From Lachnospiraceae bacterium (GTDB lineage: Bacteria; Bacillota; Clostridia; Lachnospirales; Lachnospiraceae), in contig SVEY01000005.1 of the NCBI GenBank assembly GCA_015057165.1, forward strand, positions 70,593 through 134,592: a stretch of DNA of 64,000 nt, read 5' to 3'. Below, piece after piece: positions 18,399-26,986 of this stretch (positions are counted from its first letter, which is position 1; each line of letters begins with the position of its first letter). A program made the translations under genes and the position numbers. A model generated the notes under the pieces. The model ran no database searches. It was not told the origin of the DNA and worked only from the letters and a program-made list of their open reading frames with translations.

Positions 18399-20024
18399 AT
18401 GAATAATGTTAAGAATCTTAACAAATTATTAAGGGGATTAGATTATGAATTAATTAATGGCAAAGCATCAGGAAAAATAAGCGAACTAGTTGAGGATACA
18501 AGAAAGGTGGTAAAAGACTGCCTTTTTGTTTGTATTAAGGGCTCAGCTTACGATTCACATGAACATTTACAAGAAATAATTGACAAGGGCGTCAAAGCTA
18601 TTGTAATTGAGAAAGATAATGAGGCTGCTAAAAGCTTCATATCTAGTCTTAAGTCTAAGGTTGCAATTATTGCTGTTGATAATACTGAATCAGCTCTTTG
18701 CATTATTTCTGCAGCTTATTTTGATAATCCTGTTGACAAAATCAAAGTTATTGGAATTACTGGAACTAAGGGTAAGACAACAACCACATATATGGTTAAG
18801 TCTATACTTGAACATGCAGGATATAATGTGGGACTTATTGGTACAATTGAGATTACTTATGGTGATGTACATATTCCATCTGTTAATACAACGCCAGGTT
18901 CTTACATGCTTCAAGAGCATTTCGCGAAAATGGTTGATAAGGGGATTGATATATGTGTAATGGAAGTATCTTCCCAGGCCATGCTTAGAAAGAGAGTGGA
19001 TGGATTTACCTTCGAGATGGGAATATTTACCAATATTTCACCAGATCACATTGGACCTAACGAGCATAGCAGTTTCGAGAATTACTTAGAATGTAAGAGT
19101 ATGCTGTTTGAACAATGTAGATATGCCATAGTTAATGGAGATGATGAACATGCCAACTTCATTCTTGATTCTGCTAAATGCGATACCTTAACATATGGCT
19201 TTAATGAAGGCAATGATTTGACTGCTTATGATTTAGAGCTTGTTAATAACAAGGGAATTCTTGGTGTAGACTATAAAGTTAAAGGCAGACTTAATATTGA
19301 TGCAAAGGTTAATATGCCAGGAAGATTTAGTGCATATAATTCTCTATGTGCTATTGCAATCTGTAATAGGCTTGGAGTTGATATTGATATAACCAGACAG
19401 GCTGTAGAGAATGCCAAAGTAAAGGGCAGAATAGAAATGCAAGAAGTTCCTGGTGAATATACACTTATGATTGACTATGCTCACAATGCCATGAGTCTTA
19501 AGGCTTTACTTGAGAGTCTTAGAGAATATAATCCTAACAGACTTGTTGTAGTATTTGGAGCTGGAGGTAACAGAGCAAAGGGAAGAAGATATTCCATGGG
19601 CTCAGTTGCTGCAAGATATGCAGATTATTCAGTTATAACCTCTGATAATCCTAGAGATGAAGAGCCATTTATGATTATTAAAGATATTATGGCTGGTTAT
19701 AAAATGGGACTTCTAGGGGATGAAGCAGAGGATATTGATGATTTGTCAGAAGATGATGTTAATAACCTTGTGAAAGACCTTGATCTAAAGAGAGATCACT
19801 TCATGGTGGTTGAAGATAGAGTTGAGGCTATTGGTTTTATTATGTTAAATGCCAAGAAAGGTGACCTCATAGTTCTTGCTGGAAAAGGTCATGAGGATTA
19901 TCAGATAATTAAAGGAGAGAAGCATCATTTAGACGAGAGAGAAGTAATTGCTGATATTGCTAAGGGAATCAGGAATCTACATAAAGAGCTTTCAAATAAT
20001 AATGGTAAAATGATTACCCTTTAA
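18399..20024 (+). CDS. murE: UDP-N-acetylmuramoyl-tripeptide ligase MurE (probably meso-DAP adding)
   Basis: The 541-residue cytoplasmic ligase adds the third amino acid to UDP-MurNAc-Ala-Glu in peptidoglycan synthesis, using ATP. The N-terminal domain (STRKV-type uridine site) is at about 1-110, the P-loop TGTKGKTTTT at 121-130, then the central ATPase and the C-terminal domain. The sequence DNPRDEEP (about residue 415) is the signature of meso-diaminopimelate-specific MurE enzymes, so the wall is likely of DAP type. It stands between pyrI and priA in the same direction, probably co-transcribed with priA 19 bases downstream. Confidence 0.95.
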   Translation: MNNVKNLNKLLRGLDYELINGKASGKISELVEDTRKVVKDCLFVCIKGSAYDSHEHLQEIIDKGVKAIVIEKDNEAAKSFISSLKSKVAIIAVDNTESALCIISAAYFDNPVDKIKVIGITGTKGKTTTTYMVKSILEHAGYNVGLIGTIEITYGDVHIPSVNTTPGSYMLQEHFAKMVDKGIDICVMEVSSQAMLRKRVDGFTFEMGIFTNISPDHIGPNEHSSFENYLECKSMLFEQCRYAIVNGDDEHANFILDSAKCDTLTYGFNEGNDLTAYDLELVNNKGILGVDYKVKGRLNIDAKVNMPGRFSAYNSLCAIAICNRLGVDIDITRQAVENAKVKGRIEMQEVPGEYTLMIDYAHNAMSLKALLESLREYNPNRLVVVFGAGGNRAKGRRYSMGSVAARYADYSVITSDNPRDEEPFMIIKDIMAGYKMGLLGDEAEDIDDLSEDDVNNLVKDLDLKRDHFMVVEDRVEAIGFIMLNAKKGDLIVLAGKGHEDYQIIKGEKHHLDEREVIADIAKGIRNLHKELSNNNGKMITL

Positions 20025-20043
20025 AGGAGAATTAATAGATTAC

Positions 20044-22275
20044 ATGAAGTATTGTGATGTAGTGGTAGATATATCACACGAGAAGTTGGATAAATCATTT
20101 CAATATAAGATACCAGAAGAGTTATCAGATGTTCTAATAGAGGGAATGCAGGTTGTTATACCATTTGGAAGAGGAAGTAGAGAGATAACTGGCTTCGTAG
20201 TTGGGTTATCTGATAAGCCTAAGTTTGACCCATCTAAGACTAAGGAAGTAATTGGAATAGTTAATAATTCCACAAGCATTGATAGTGAGTTAATTAAGCT
20301 TGCTGGATGGATGAAGAGAAACTATGGTTCTACTATGAATCAGGCTCTTAAGACTGTAATTCCTATAAAGGAAAAGAGCAAAGCAGTTGTTAAGAAGACT
20401 GTAGTTCTTAATCTTTCTGAAGATGAGTTAAATGCTGAATATACATCTCTAATGGCTAGAAGTCGTCATAGTGTAAGTAAAGAGAGATTATTTCTTGCTT
20501 TAATGGAGAATGATGAGATTCCATGGGAAGTGGTAACTAAGAAATTAAATGTAGGCTCAAGTGTTATAAGAGATTTTGAGAAGAATGGCTTTGTCACTAT
20601 AAGGCATGAGAATACATATAGAAATCCTATAAACCATTTACACGGAAAAGAGAAAAAACTTTCATTAAATCCTGAGCAGGAGGCGATATGTAGTAAGTTT
20701 CGAAAAGATTACAGTGCCGGAGATTTCGGCACTTATCTTGTGTATGGGGTAACTGGCTCAGGTAAGACCCTGTGCTATCTGGAGATGATAGAACATGTGT
20801 TATCTAAAGGGAAATCAGCAATTGTTCTTATTCCCGAGATTGCCCTCACTTATCAAACTGTTATGCGTTTCTATAAGAGATTTGGTGATAAAGTGTCGAT
20901 TCTTAATTCCAGAATGAGTAAAGCTGAGAGATATGACCAGTTTGAAAGGGCTAGAAATGGCGATATTAAGATAATTGTAGGACCTCGTTCAGCGCTTTTT
21001 ACACCATTTCCGGATCTTGGTCTTATAGTAATTGATGAAGAACACGAATCTTCTTACAAATCAGATAATGTACCGAAATACCATGCTGTTAATACAGCTA
21101 TTGAGAGAGCGAATATAGCAGGAGCAAGTGTTATTCTTGGCTCTGCAACACCTTCTGTTGATAGCTATATGAAGGCACTTTCTGGTGAATATAGGCTTCT
21201 TCGTCTTCCTAATCGTGCAAGTACAGACTCTATGGCGAGTTGTGAGATTGTTGACATGAGAAAGGAACTTAGAAGTGGTAATACCAAAATTATCAGCAGA
21301 AGACTTCATGAACTTATAGAAGATAGAATTAATCGCCATGAGCAGGTTATGTTGTTTCTGAATAGGCGTGGAATGCTTGGGTGTCTAAGCTGCAGAGAAT
21401 GTGGGACAACTCTTAAATGTCCTCACTGTGATGTGTCTCTAAGTCTTCATCGTGATGGCAAGATGCATTGCCACTACTGTGGCTATACAATAGTTAAGCC
21501 TAAGGTTTGTGGTAAATGTGGCTCTAAAGCCATTGGCGGATTCAATATAGGTACTGAGAAGGTAGAAGAACTTGTGGCAGAAGAGTTTCCTAATGCTAAA
21601 GTACTTCGAATGGATATGGACACAACTAAAGGAAAGAGTGGACATGAGGAGATACTTGAGAAATTCGCCAATAGAGAAGCAGACATACTTGTGGGAACAC
21701 AGATGATTGTTAAGGGACATGACTTTAGTAATGTTACCTTAGTTGGTGCTCTTGCTGCAGATATGTCTCTTAATATTCCTGATTATAGGAGCGGAGAGAG
21801 AACATTTCAATTGCTAACACAGGCAGTAGGTCGGGCAGGAAGAGGACATCTAAGAGGAGATGCTATAATCCAGACATATGAACCTGAGAATTATAGTATT
21901 GTTGCTTCCAAAGAGCAGGATTATGAATCCTTCTACAATCAGGAAATTGTATACAGAAAGCTTATGAATTATCCTCCAGCTGCCCATATGCTTCTTCTTT
22001 CAATACAGTCAGAAGTGGAAGAGCAGGCTGATGGTATGGCTAAAGAATTAGCAGACCTTATTAATACTCATTATGAGAAGGTGAGAATACTTGGACCACA
22101 GGATGCAGCCATAGCAAAGATTAATGATGTATATAGAAAGACTATATATATCAAAGATAAGGACTATGGATTACTAGTAAGTATTAAGGATTTAATTGAT
22201 GAATTTCTATTAGATAACAATAAATATCCTAAGTCCTATGTTTACTTCGATTTCGACCCAATTCATATGATATGA
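20044..22275 (+). CDS. priA: Primosomal replication restart helicase PriA
   Basis: The product has 743 residues. PriA binds stalled fork structures, unwinds DNA 3'-5' and loads the replicative helicase. Visible features: an N-terminal 3'BD-like domain, Walker A VYGVTGSGKT (about residue 236), Walker B DEEH (about residue 335), and the zinc cluster with paired cysteines (CLSCRECG, CPHC, CHYC, CGKCG, about 440-500), then C-terminal helicase motifs including QAVGRAGR. The length and motif set are complete. It follows murE closely; a large hairpin lies just after its end. Confidence 0.96.
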   Translation: MKYCDVVVDISHEKLDKSFQYKIPEELSDVLIEGMQVVIPFGRGSREITGFVVGLSDKPKFDPSKTKEVIGIVNNSTSIDSELIKLAGWMKRNYGSTMNQALKTVIPIKEKSKAVVKKTVVLNLSEDELNAEYTSLMARSRHSVSKERLFLALMENDEIPWEVVTKKLNVGSSVIRDFEKNGFVTIRHENTYRNPINHLHGKEKKLSLNPEQEAICSKFRKDYSAGDFGTYLVYGVTGSGKTLCYLEMIEHVLSKGKSAIVLIPEIALTYQTVMRFYKRFGDKVSILNSRMSKAERYDQFERARNGDIKIIVGPRSALFTPFPDLGLIVIDEEHESSYKSDNVPKYHAVNTAIERANIAGASVILGSATPSVDSYMKALSGEYRLLRLPNRASTDSMASCEIVDMRKELRSGNTKIISRRLHELIEDRINRHEQVMLFLNRRGMLGCLSCRECGTTLKCPHCDVSLSLHRDGKMHCHYCGYTIVKPKVCGKCGSKAIGGFNIGTEKVEELVAEEFPNAKVLRMDMDTTKGKSGHEEILEKFANREADILVGTQMIVKGHDFSNVTLVGALAADMSLNIPDYRSGERTFQLLTQAVGRAGRGHLRGDAIIQTYEPENYSIVASKEQDYESFYNQEIVYRKLMNYPPAAHMLLLSIQSEVEEQADGMAKELADLINTHYEKVRILGPQDAAIAKINDVYRKTIYIKDKDYGLLVSIKDLIDEFLLDNNKYPKSYVYFDFDPIHMI

Positions 22276-22310
22276 TAGGTGAGGAACTTAAATATTAGAG
22301 AGTAGAGCAA

Positions 22311-22377
22311 AATCTATATGTCTAAGACCACTCCGAAGACATTTTTAGTCGAGGAGAGGTACTTAGACATATAGATT
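22311..22377. other. 67-nt imperfect palindrome between priA and def
   Basis: The outer arms 22311-22326 and 22362-22377 are a perfect 16-bp inverted repeat. Inside them ACCACTCC can pair with GGAGAGGT (one mismatch), and GAC with GTC. No T tract follows on either strand, so this is not a standard terminator. It may be an RNA processing or stability element or a REP-like sequence. Confidence 0.7.
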
Positions 22378-22407
22378 AAGATAAACACTATATATAAGGA
22401 GACTAAA

Positions 22408-22896
22408 ATGGCAATAAGACAAATAAGAGTACAAGGTGACGAAATCCTTAATAAAAAGAGTAGAATTGTTAAGGAAATAACACCAAGACAAGAAGAATTA
22501 ATTAAGGATATGATTGAAACTATGCATGACGCAGATGGCGTAGGTCTTGCAGCACCCCAAGTAGGCGTTCTAAGACGAATCGCAGTTATTGATGTGGGAG
22601 AAGGTCCAATTGTTCTTGTGAATCCAGAGGTTATTGAGACTAGCGGTGAGCAAACTGGACAAGAAGGATGCCTTAGTGTACCAGGCAAAGTTGGTATCGT
22701 AACTCGCCCAAATTATGTTAAGGTGAAAGCTTTCAATGAGAAGATGGAAGAATTTGAAATTGAAGGAGAAGAACTTCTTGCACGTGCACTTGTTCATGAA
22801 ATTGATCATCTTGACGGTCATGTATATACAGAAATTGTTCAGGGTGAACTTATGGATGTAACTTATGAAGAACCAGAAGAAGAGGATGAGGCATGA
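22408..22896 (+). CDS. def: Peptide deformylase
   Basis: The 162-residue metalloenzyme removes the formyl group from nascent N-formylmethionine. All three motifs are present: GVGLAAPQ (about residues 44-51), QEGCLS (about 87-92, metal-binding Cys) and HEIDHLDG (about 130-137, two metal-binding His and catalytic Glu). The ATG has AAGGAG upstream. It overlaps fmt by 4 bases; the pairing of formylation and deformylation genes is the usual def-fmt operon. Confidence 0.97.
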   Translation: MAIRQIRVQGDEILNKKSRIVKEITPRQEELIKDMIETMHDADGVGLAAPQVGVLRRIAVIDVGEGPIVLVNPEVIETSGEQTGQEGCLSVPGKVGIVTRPNYVKVKAFNEKMEEFEIEGEELLARALVHEIDHLDGHVYTEIVQGELMDVTYEEPEEEDEA

Positions 22897-23852
22897 GAAT
22901 AGTATTTATGGGAACTCCTGACTTTGCAGTATTTACAGTGGATGAACTATATAATGCAGGTCATGAAATTGTTCTATGTATAACTCAACCAGATAAACCA
23001 AGGGGAAGAAGTGGCAAATTAACACCTTCTCCCGTTAAAGCCTGGGCACTTGAACATAATGTAGAGGTGTTTCAACCGAAGAGAATAAGAGATAAAGGGG
23101 CAGTAAGTTATCTTAAGACAATTGACTATGATATAGCTGTTGTTGCGGCATTTGGACAGATTCTTCCTAAAGAAATACTGGAAATGCCCCAATTTGGCTG
23201 TATAAACGTGCATGCATCACTGCTTCCTAAATACAGAGGAGCAGCTCCAATTCAGTGGGCAATTCTTAATGGCGAAGAAAAGACAGGTGTCACAATAATG
23301 CAGATGGGTGTAGGCCTTGATGATGGAGATATTATTCTTACTAGGGAAGTAGCACTTGATGGCACTGAGACAGGTGGAGAATTATTTGATAATTTAGCAT
23401 CGGTTGGAGCAAAAGCTTGTGTAGAAGCCATTGATAGAATAGGTAATGGAGATATTAATCCTATACCACAAGAAGAATCCCTGGCAACTCATGTAGGCAT
23501 GATTAATAAAGAACTTGGTAAGATTGACTGGGGAAGCGAGGCTATTAAGATAGAGCGATATGTAAGAGGTCTTAATCCCTGGCCAACAGCATATACATCT
23601 CTTGATGGCAAGAATCTTAAGATATGGAAGAGCCATGTTGTTACAGATTCTGAACTATCTCATAAGAATGTGGATGTATCTAGTGTTGATGCGGGCAAAG
23701 TATGCTTCGTTGATAAGAAGAATCTCTTCGTAATGACAGGAAATGGAATCTTGAGTCTTGATGAAATACAGCTAGAAGGTAAGAAAAGGATGGATATATC
23801 AGCATTCTTACTGGGTAAAAGCATACTCCCTATGGAGGAACTTGGAAAATAA
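22893..23852 (+). CDS. fmt: Methionyl-tRNA formyltransferase
   Basis: The 319-residue enzyme transfers a formyl group from 10-formyl-THF to initiator Met-tRNA. N-terminal MRIVFMGTPDFAV, the Rossmann-like domain and the catalytic signature HASLLPKYRGAAPIQWAI (about 107-124) are present, followed by the C-terminal tRNA-binding domain. It starts inside the end of def (ATGA overlap) and overlaps rsmB by one base, so translation is coupled. Confidence 0.97.
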   Translation: MRIVFMGTPDFAVFTVDELYNAGHEIVLCITQPDKPRGRSGKLTPSPVKAWALEHNVEVFQPKRIRDKGAVSYLKTIDYDIAVVAAFGQILPKEILEMPQFGCINVHASLLPKYRGAAPIQWAILNGEEKTGVTIMQMGVGLDDGDIILTREVALDGTETGGELFDNLASVGAKACVEAIDRIGNGDINPIPQEESLATHVGMINKELGKIDWGSEAIKIERYVRGLNPWPTAYTSLDGKNLKIWKSHVVTDSELSHKNVDVSSVDAGKVCFVDKKNLFVMTGNGILSLDEIQLEGKKRMDISAFLLGKSILPMEELGK

Positions 23853-25174
23853 TGTCCGATAATAATGTAAATGTTAGAAGAGTATCTCTAGAAATTGTAG
23901 TAAAGGTAATGGAAGATAGGAAATTCCTTAATGAAGTTCTTACGGATGCTTTGAATAAATACAAATACTTGGAAAAGAATAAGAGAAGTTATATATCACG
24001 TATTACAAGAGGCGTTGTAGAAAGATTCATAGAACTGGATGCATATATATCTGCTTATTCTAACACAAAACCAGCTAAATTAAATCCTAATATAAGAAAT
24101 GTGCTTCGCCTTGCAATATATGAATTAAAGTACTTTGATTCAATACCGGAATCTGCTACTGTAAATGAGTATGTGAAGCTTTCTGGAAAATGTGCACCTA
24201 GTCGCTTAAAGGGCTTTGTAAATGGAGTACTTAGAAGCATGATAAGGGATGATTTCAAGAAAGCTTGTCTTACTAAGAATGAATCACTTTCTATGCCAAA
24301 GTGGCTATATGATAAGTTTCAAAAAGAGTATGGTTGTGCAGATGAGATATGTAAGGCTTTCCTTATGCCCAATTTGATTACAATAAGAACCAATACTACG
24401 AAGTGTACTGCAGATACACTTAGAGACAAGTTAGAAAAAGAAGGTGTTAAAGTAACACAGATTCCAGATATAGAGTATGGATTCTTTCTTGAAAATGTTG
24501 ATTATCTAGAGAAACTTGATTCGTTTAAGGAAGGCTTATTCTATGTTCAGGACTTAAGTTCTATGATGGTTGGAGTAAAATCAGGTGTTAAAGCAGGAGA
24601 TACTGTTATTGATGTATGCGCTGCTCCTGGTGGAAAGAGCCTTCATGTGGCAGAACTTCTTAAAGTATCTGAAGAAAAAGAATATCAGAATATGGAACCT
24701 GAGCTTATTCATCAAGGCCATGTATATTCTTATGATATATCAGATGACAAGGTTAATCTAATAAAAGAAAATATAGATAGAGCAGGTCTTAGTAACATTA
24801 CTGCCAGTGTAAAAGATGCTACTGTTTTTGATGAACGTTTAAAAGATAAAGCAGACATTGTTATTGCGGATCTTCCTTGTTCTGGACTAGGAATAATTGG
24901 AAAGAAACCGGACATTAAGTCAAGAATTAATGCCCTTGATATAGAGAGTCTTGCTACTTTACAGCAGAATATGCTTAATGTATGTAAGAATTATGTTAAG
25001 AATAAAGGAAGGCTTATATTCTCTACCTGTACAATTAGTAAAGTAGAGAATCAGGATAATGTCAGAACATTTCTAGACAATAATAGGAATTATAAATTGA
25101 TAGAAGAGAAACAATTTATGCCATGTAAAGAGCATGATGGCTTCTTTATTTCTATACTCCAGAGGGAGGAGTAA
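23852..25174 (+). CDS. rsmB: 16S rRNA (cytosine-967 C5) methyltransferase
   Basis: The product has 440 residues. The N-terminal NusB-like domain (about 1-140) is followed by the SAM methyltransferase domain with DVCAAPGGKS (SAM loop), DLPCSGLGIIGKKPDIK (motif IV cysteine) and FSTCTIS (motif VI catalytic cysteine). Both cysteines needed for the covalent C5 mechanism are present. It uses an AATG start overlapping the fmt stop. Its own stop is one base before the rlmN ATG. Confidence 0.94.
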   Translation: MSDNNVNVRRVSLEIVVKVMEDRKFLNEVLTDALNKYKYLEKNKRSYISRITRGVVERFIELDAYISAYSNTKPAKLNPNIRNVLRLAIYELKYFDSIPESATVNEYVKLSGKCAPSRLKGFVNGVLRSMIRDDFKKACLTKNESLSMPKWLYDKFQKEYGCADEICKAFLMPNLITIRTNTTKCTADTLRDKLEKEGVKVTQIPDIEYGFFLENVDYLEKLDSFKEGLFYVQDLSSMMVGVKSGVKAGDTVIDVCAAPGGKSLHVAELLKVSEEKEYQNMEPELIHQGHVYSYDISDDKVNLIKENIDRAGLSNITASVKDATVFDERLKDKADIVIADLPCSGLGIIGKKPDIKSRINALDIESLATLQQNMLNVCKNYVKNKGRLIFSTCTISKVENQDNVRTFLDNNRNYKLIEEKQFMPCKEHDGFFISILQREE

Positions 25175-25175
25175 T

Positions 25176-26216
25176 ATGTCTCAAGATGTAAAATCAATGA
25201 CTTTGTCTGAGCTAACTGAATATATTGTTTCTATTGGGGAACCTACATTTCGTGGAAAACAGATATATGACTGGATGCATATTCATCTTGCAAGAAGTTA
25301 TGATGAGATGACTAATCTATCCAAATCACTTAGAGAGAAGCTAAGGGATACGACTAGTTACATAGCTTTAGAGGCCGAGGAAATTCAGATATCTAAAGAA
25401 GACGGCACAAGAAAGTATTTATTTGCCTTGTCCGATGGAAATATGGTTGAGTCTGTACTTATGCGATATAAACATGGACTAAGTGTGTGTATTTCGTCCC
25501 AGGTGGGATGCAAGATGGGGTGCAGGTTCTGTGCTTCAACTATAGATGGATTCCTGCGTAATCTTACTCCTTCGGAAATGCTAGATCAGATATATGCAAT
25601 TTCCAAAGATGTTGGAGAGAGAATAAGCAATGTGGTTGTTATGGGCACTGGTGAGCCCCTTGATAATTATGATAATTTATTAAGATTTATTGATTTATTA
25701 ACCAATCAGGATGGATATAACATTTCCCAGAGAAATATTACTGTATCAACATGTGGAATTGTCCCAAGAATATATGATTTGGCAAAAGAGAAACTTACAA
25801 TAACACTAGCACTTTCTCTTCATGCATCAACCCAGGAGAAGAGGCTAGAAATAATGCCTGTTGCTAATAGTTACGATATTAATGAAGTTGTTGAAGCCAT
25901 GAAATACTATGCTAATTCAACAGGTAGAAGAATAACATATGAATATACCCTTATTGCAGGTGTAAATGACAGTGACTTAGATGCAAAGAATCTCACTAAA
26001 TTAATAGGTAATTGCCCTTGTCACATTAATCTTATCCCTGTAAATCCTATAAGTGAGAGAGATTATAATTCTACAAGTAGTGAAGGGGTACTTAGATTCA
26101 AGAAAAAACTTGAAAAAAACGCTATAAATGTTACTATTAGAAGAGAAATGGGTCGCGATATTGACGGGGCCTGTGGACAACTTAGAAGAAAAAAGTTGAA
26201 GGAAGGATTATCATGA
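25176..26216 (+). CDS. rlmN: Dual-specificity rRNA/tRNA adenine-C2 methyltransferase (radical SAM)
   Basis: RlmN methylates A2503 of 23S rRNA and A37 of some tRNAs by a radical SAM mechanism. The 346-residue product starts MSQDVKSM at the ATG preceded by GGGAGGAG; the longer frame from 25134 is rejected because it lies inside rsmB without a ribosome site. The 4Fe-4S motif CKMGCRFC (CxxxCxxC) and GEPLDNY are present. It overlaps the next gene by 4 bases. Confidence 0.95.
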   Translation: MSQDVKSMTLSELTEYIVSIGEPTFRGKQIYDWMHIHLARSYDEMTNLSKSLREKLRDTTSYIALEAEEIQISKEDGTRKYLFALSDGNMVESVLMRYKHGLSVCISSQVGCKMGCRFCASTIDGFLRNLTPSEMLDQIYAISKDVGERISNVVVMGTGEPLDNYDNLLRFIDLLTNQDGYNISQRNITVSTCGIVPRIYDLAKEKLTITLALSLHASTQEKRLEIMPVANSYDINEVVEAMKYYANSTGRRITYEYTLIAGVNDSDLDAKNLTKLIGNCPCHINLIPVNPISERDYNSTSSEGVLRFKKKLEKNAINVTIRREMGRDIDGACGQLRRKKLKEGLS

Positions 26217-26944
26217 GATATTATGCTTTGACTGATACGGGAGTTACTCGTACAGAAAATCAAGATTATGTCTATGCATCAGGTGATAGTGTGGGAATAC
26301 TACCCAACCTTTTCATTGTTGCAGATGGTATGGGAGGACATAACGCTGGAGATTATGCTTCTCGTAAAGCTGTAATGACTGCACTAGAAGAAATTAAGAA
26401 TTCAGATGAGAGTAAACCTGTTGCTATTCTTGATCAGGCAATAAAAAAAGCCAATAAGGTATTGTTCAATGAATCAATGGCTGACCCTACCAAGAAGGGG
26501 ATGGGAACAACATTTGTCTGTGCAACAATTAGCGATAAGAAATTGTATGTTGCAAATGTTGGAGATTCAAGACTTTATGTTGCTAATGACTCAACTATAT
26601 GTCAGATAACAAAGGATCATTCTCTTGTTCAGGAAATGATGAGAAGTGGTAAAATGGGTACTTTCGATCCTAAGAGACATCCTAAGAGGAATGCAATTAC
26701 AAGAGCCATTGGCGTTGAGCCAGAAGTTAATATTGATTTCTTTGAAGTATCTAATAATAATTTTGAACAATTCATTCTTTGTTCAGATGGTTTAACTAAT
26801 ATGGTTGATGATAATGAGCTGTTCGCACAGCTTACAGGTAACGACGATGCCAAGACCAAGGCTAGTGTACTTGTAAGTCTTGCTAATAGAAAAGGCGGAC
26901 TTGATAATATATCAGCAATTGTTGTTGAACCTTATGAAGAGTAG
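26213..26944 (+). CDS. stp: PP2C-type Ser/Thr protein phosphatase
   Basis: The 243-residue metal-dependent phosphatase reverses PrkC-type phosphorylation. PP2C motifs are complete: N-terminal TDTGVTRTENQD, VADGMGGH (about 38-45), GTTFV, NVGDSRLY (about 120-127), and SDGLTNMVDD with GGLDNISAIVV near the end, supplying the Asp ligands of the metal centre. It is followed 42 bases later by the cognate kinase gene, the conserved phosphatase-kinase pair of Firmicutes. Confidence 0.95.
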   Translation: MRYYALTDTGVTRTENQDYVYASGDSVGILPNLFIVADGMGGHNAGDYASRKAVMTALEEIKNSDESKPVAILDQAIKKANKVLFNESMADPTKKGMGTTFVCATISDKKLYVANVGDSRLYVANDSTICQITKDHSLVQEMMRSGKMGTFDPKRHPKRNAITRAIGVEPEVNIDFFEVSNNNFEQFILCSDGLTNMVDDNELFAQLTGNDDAKTKASVLVSLANRKGGLDNISAIVVEPYEE

Positions 26945-26986
26945 AGATATTAAGTAGGAATAAGATTTAGAAACGGAGATAGAATA

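Noticed and set aside
25134..25175. Upstream extension of rlmN
   Set aside because: It lies in the end of rsmB without a ribosome site, while ATG 25176 has GGGAGGAG just before it.
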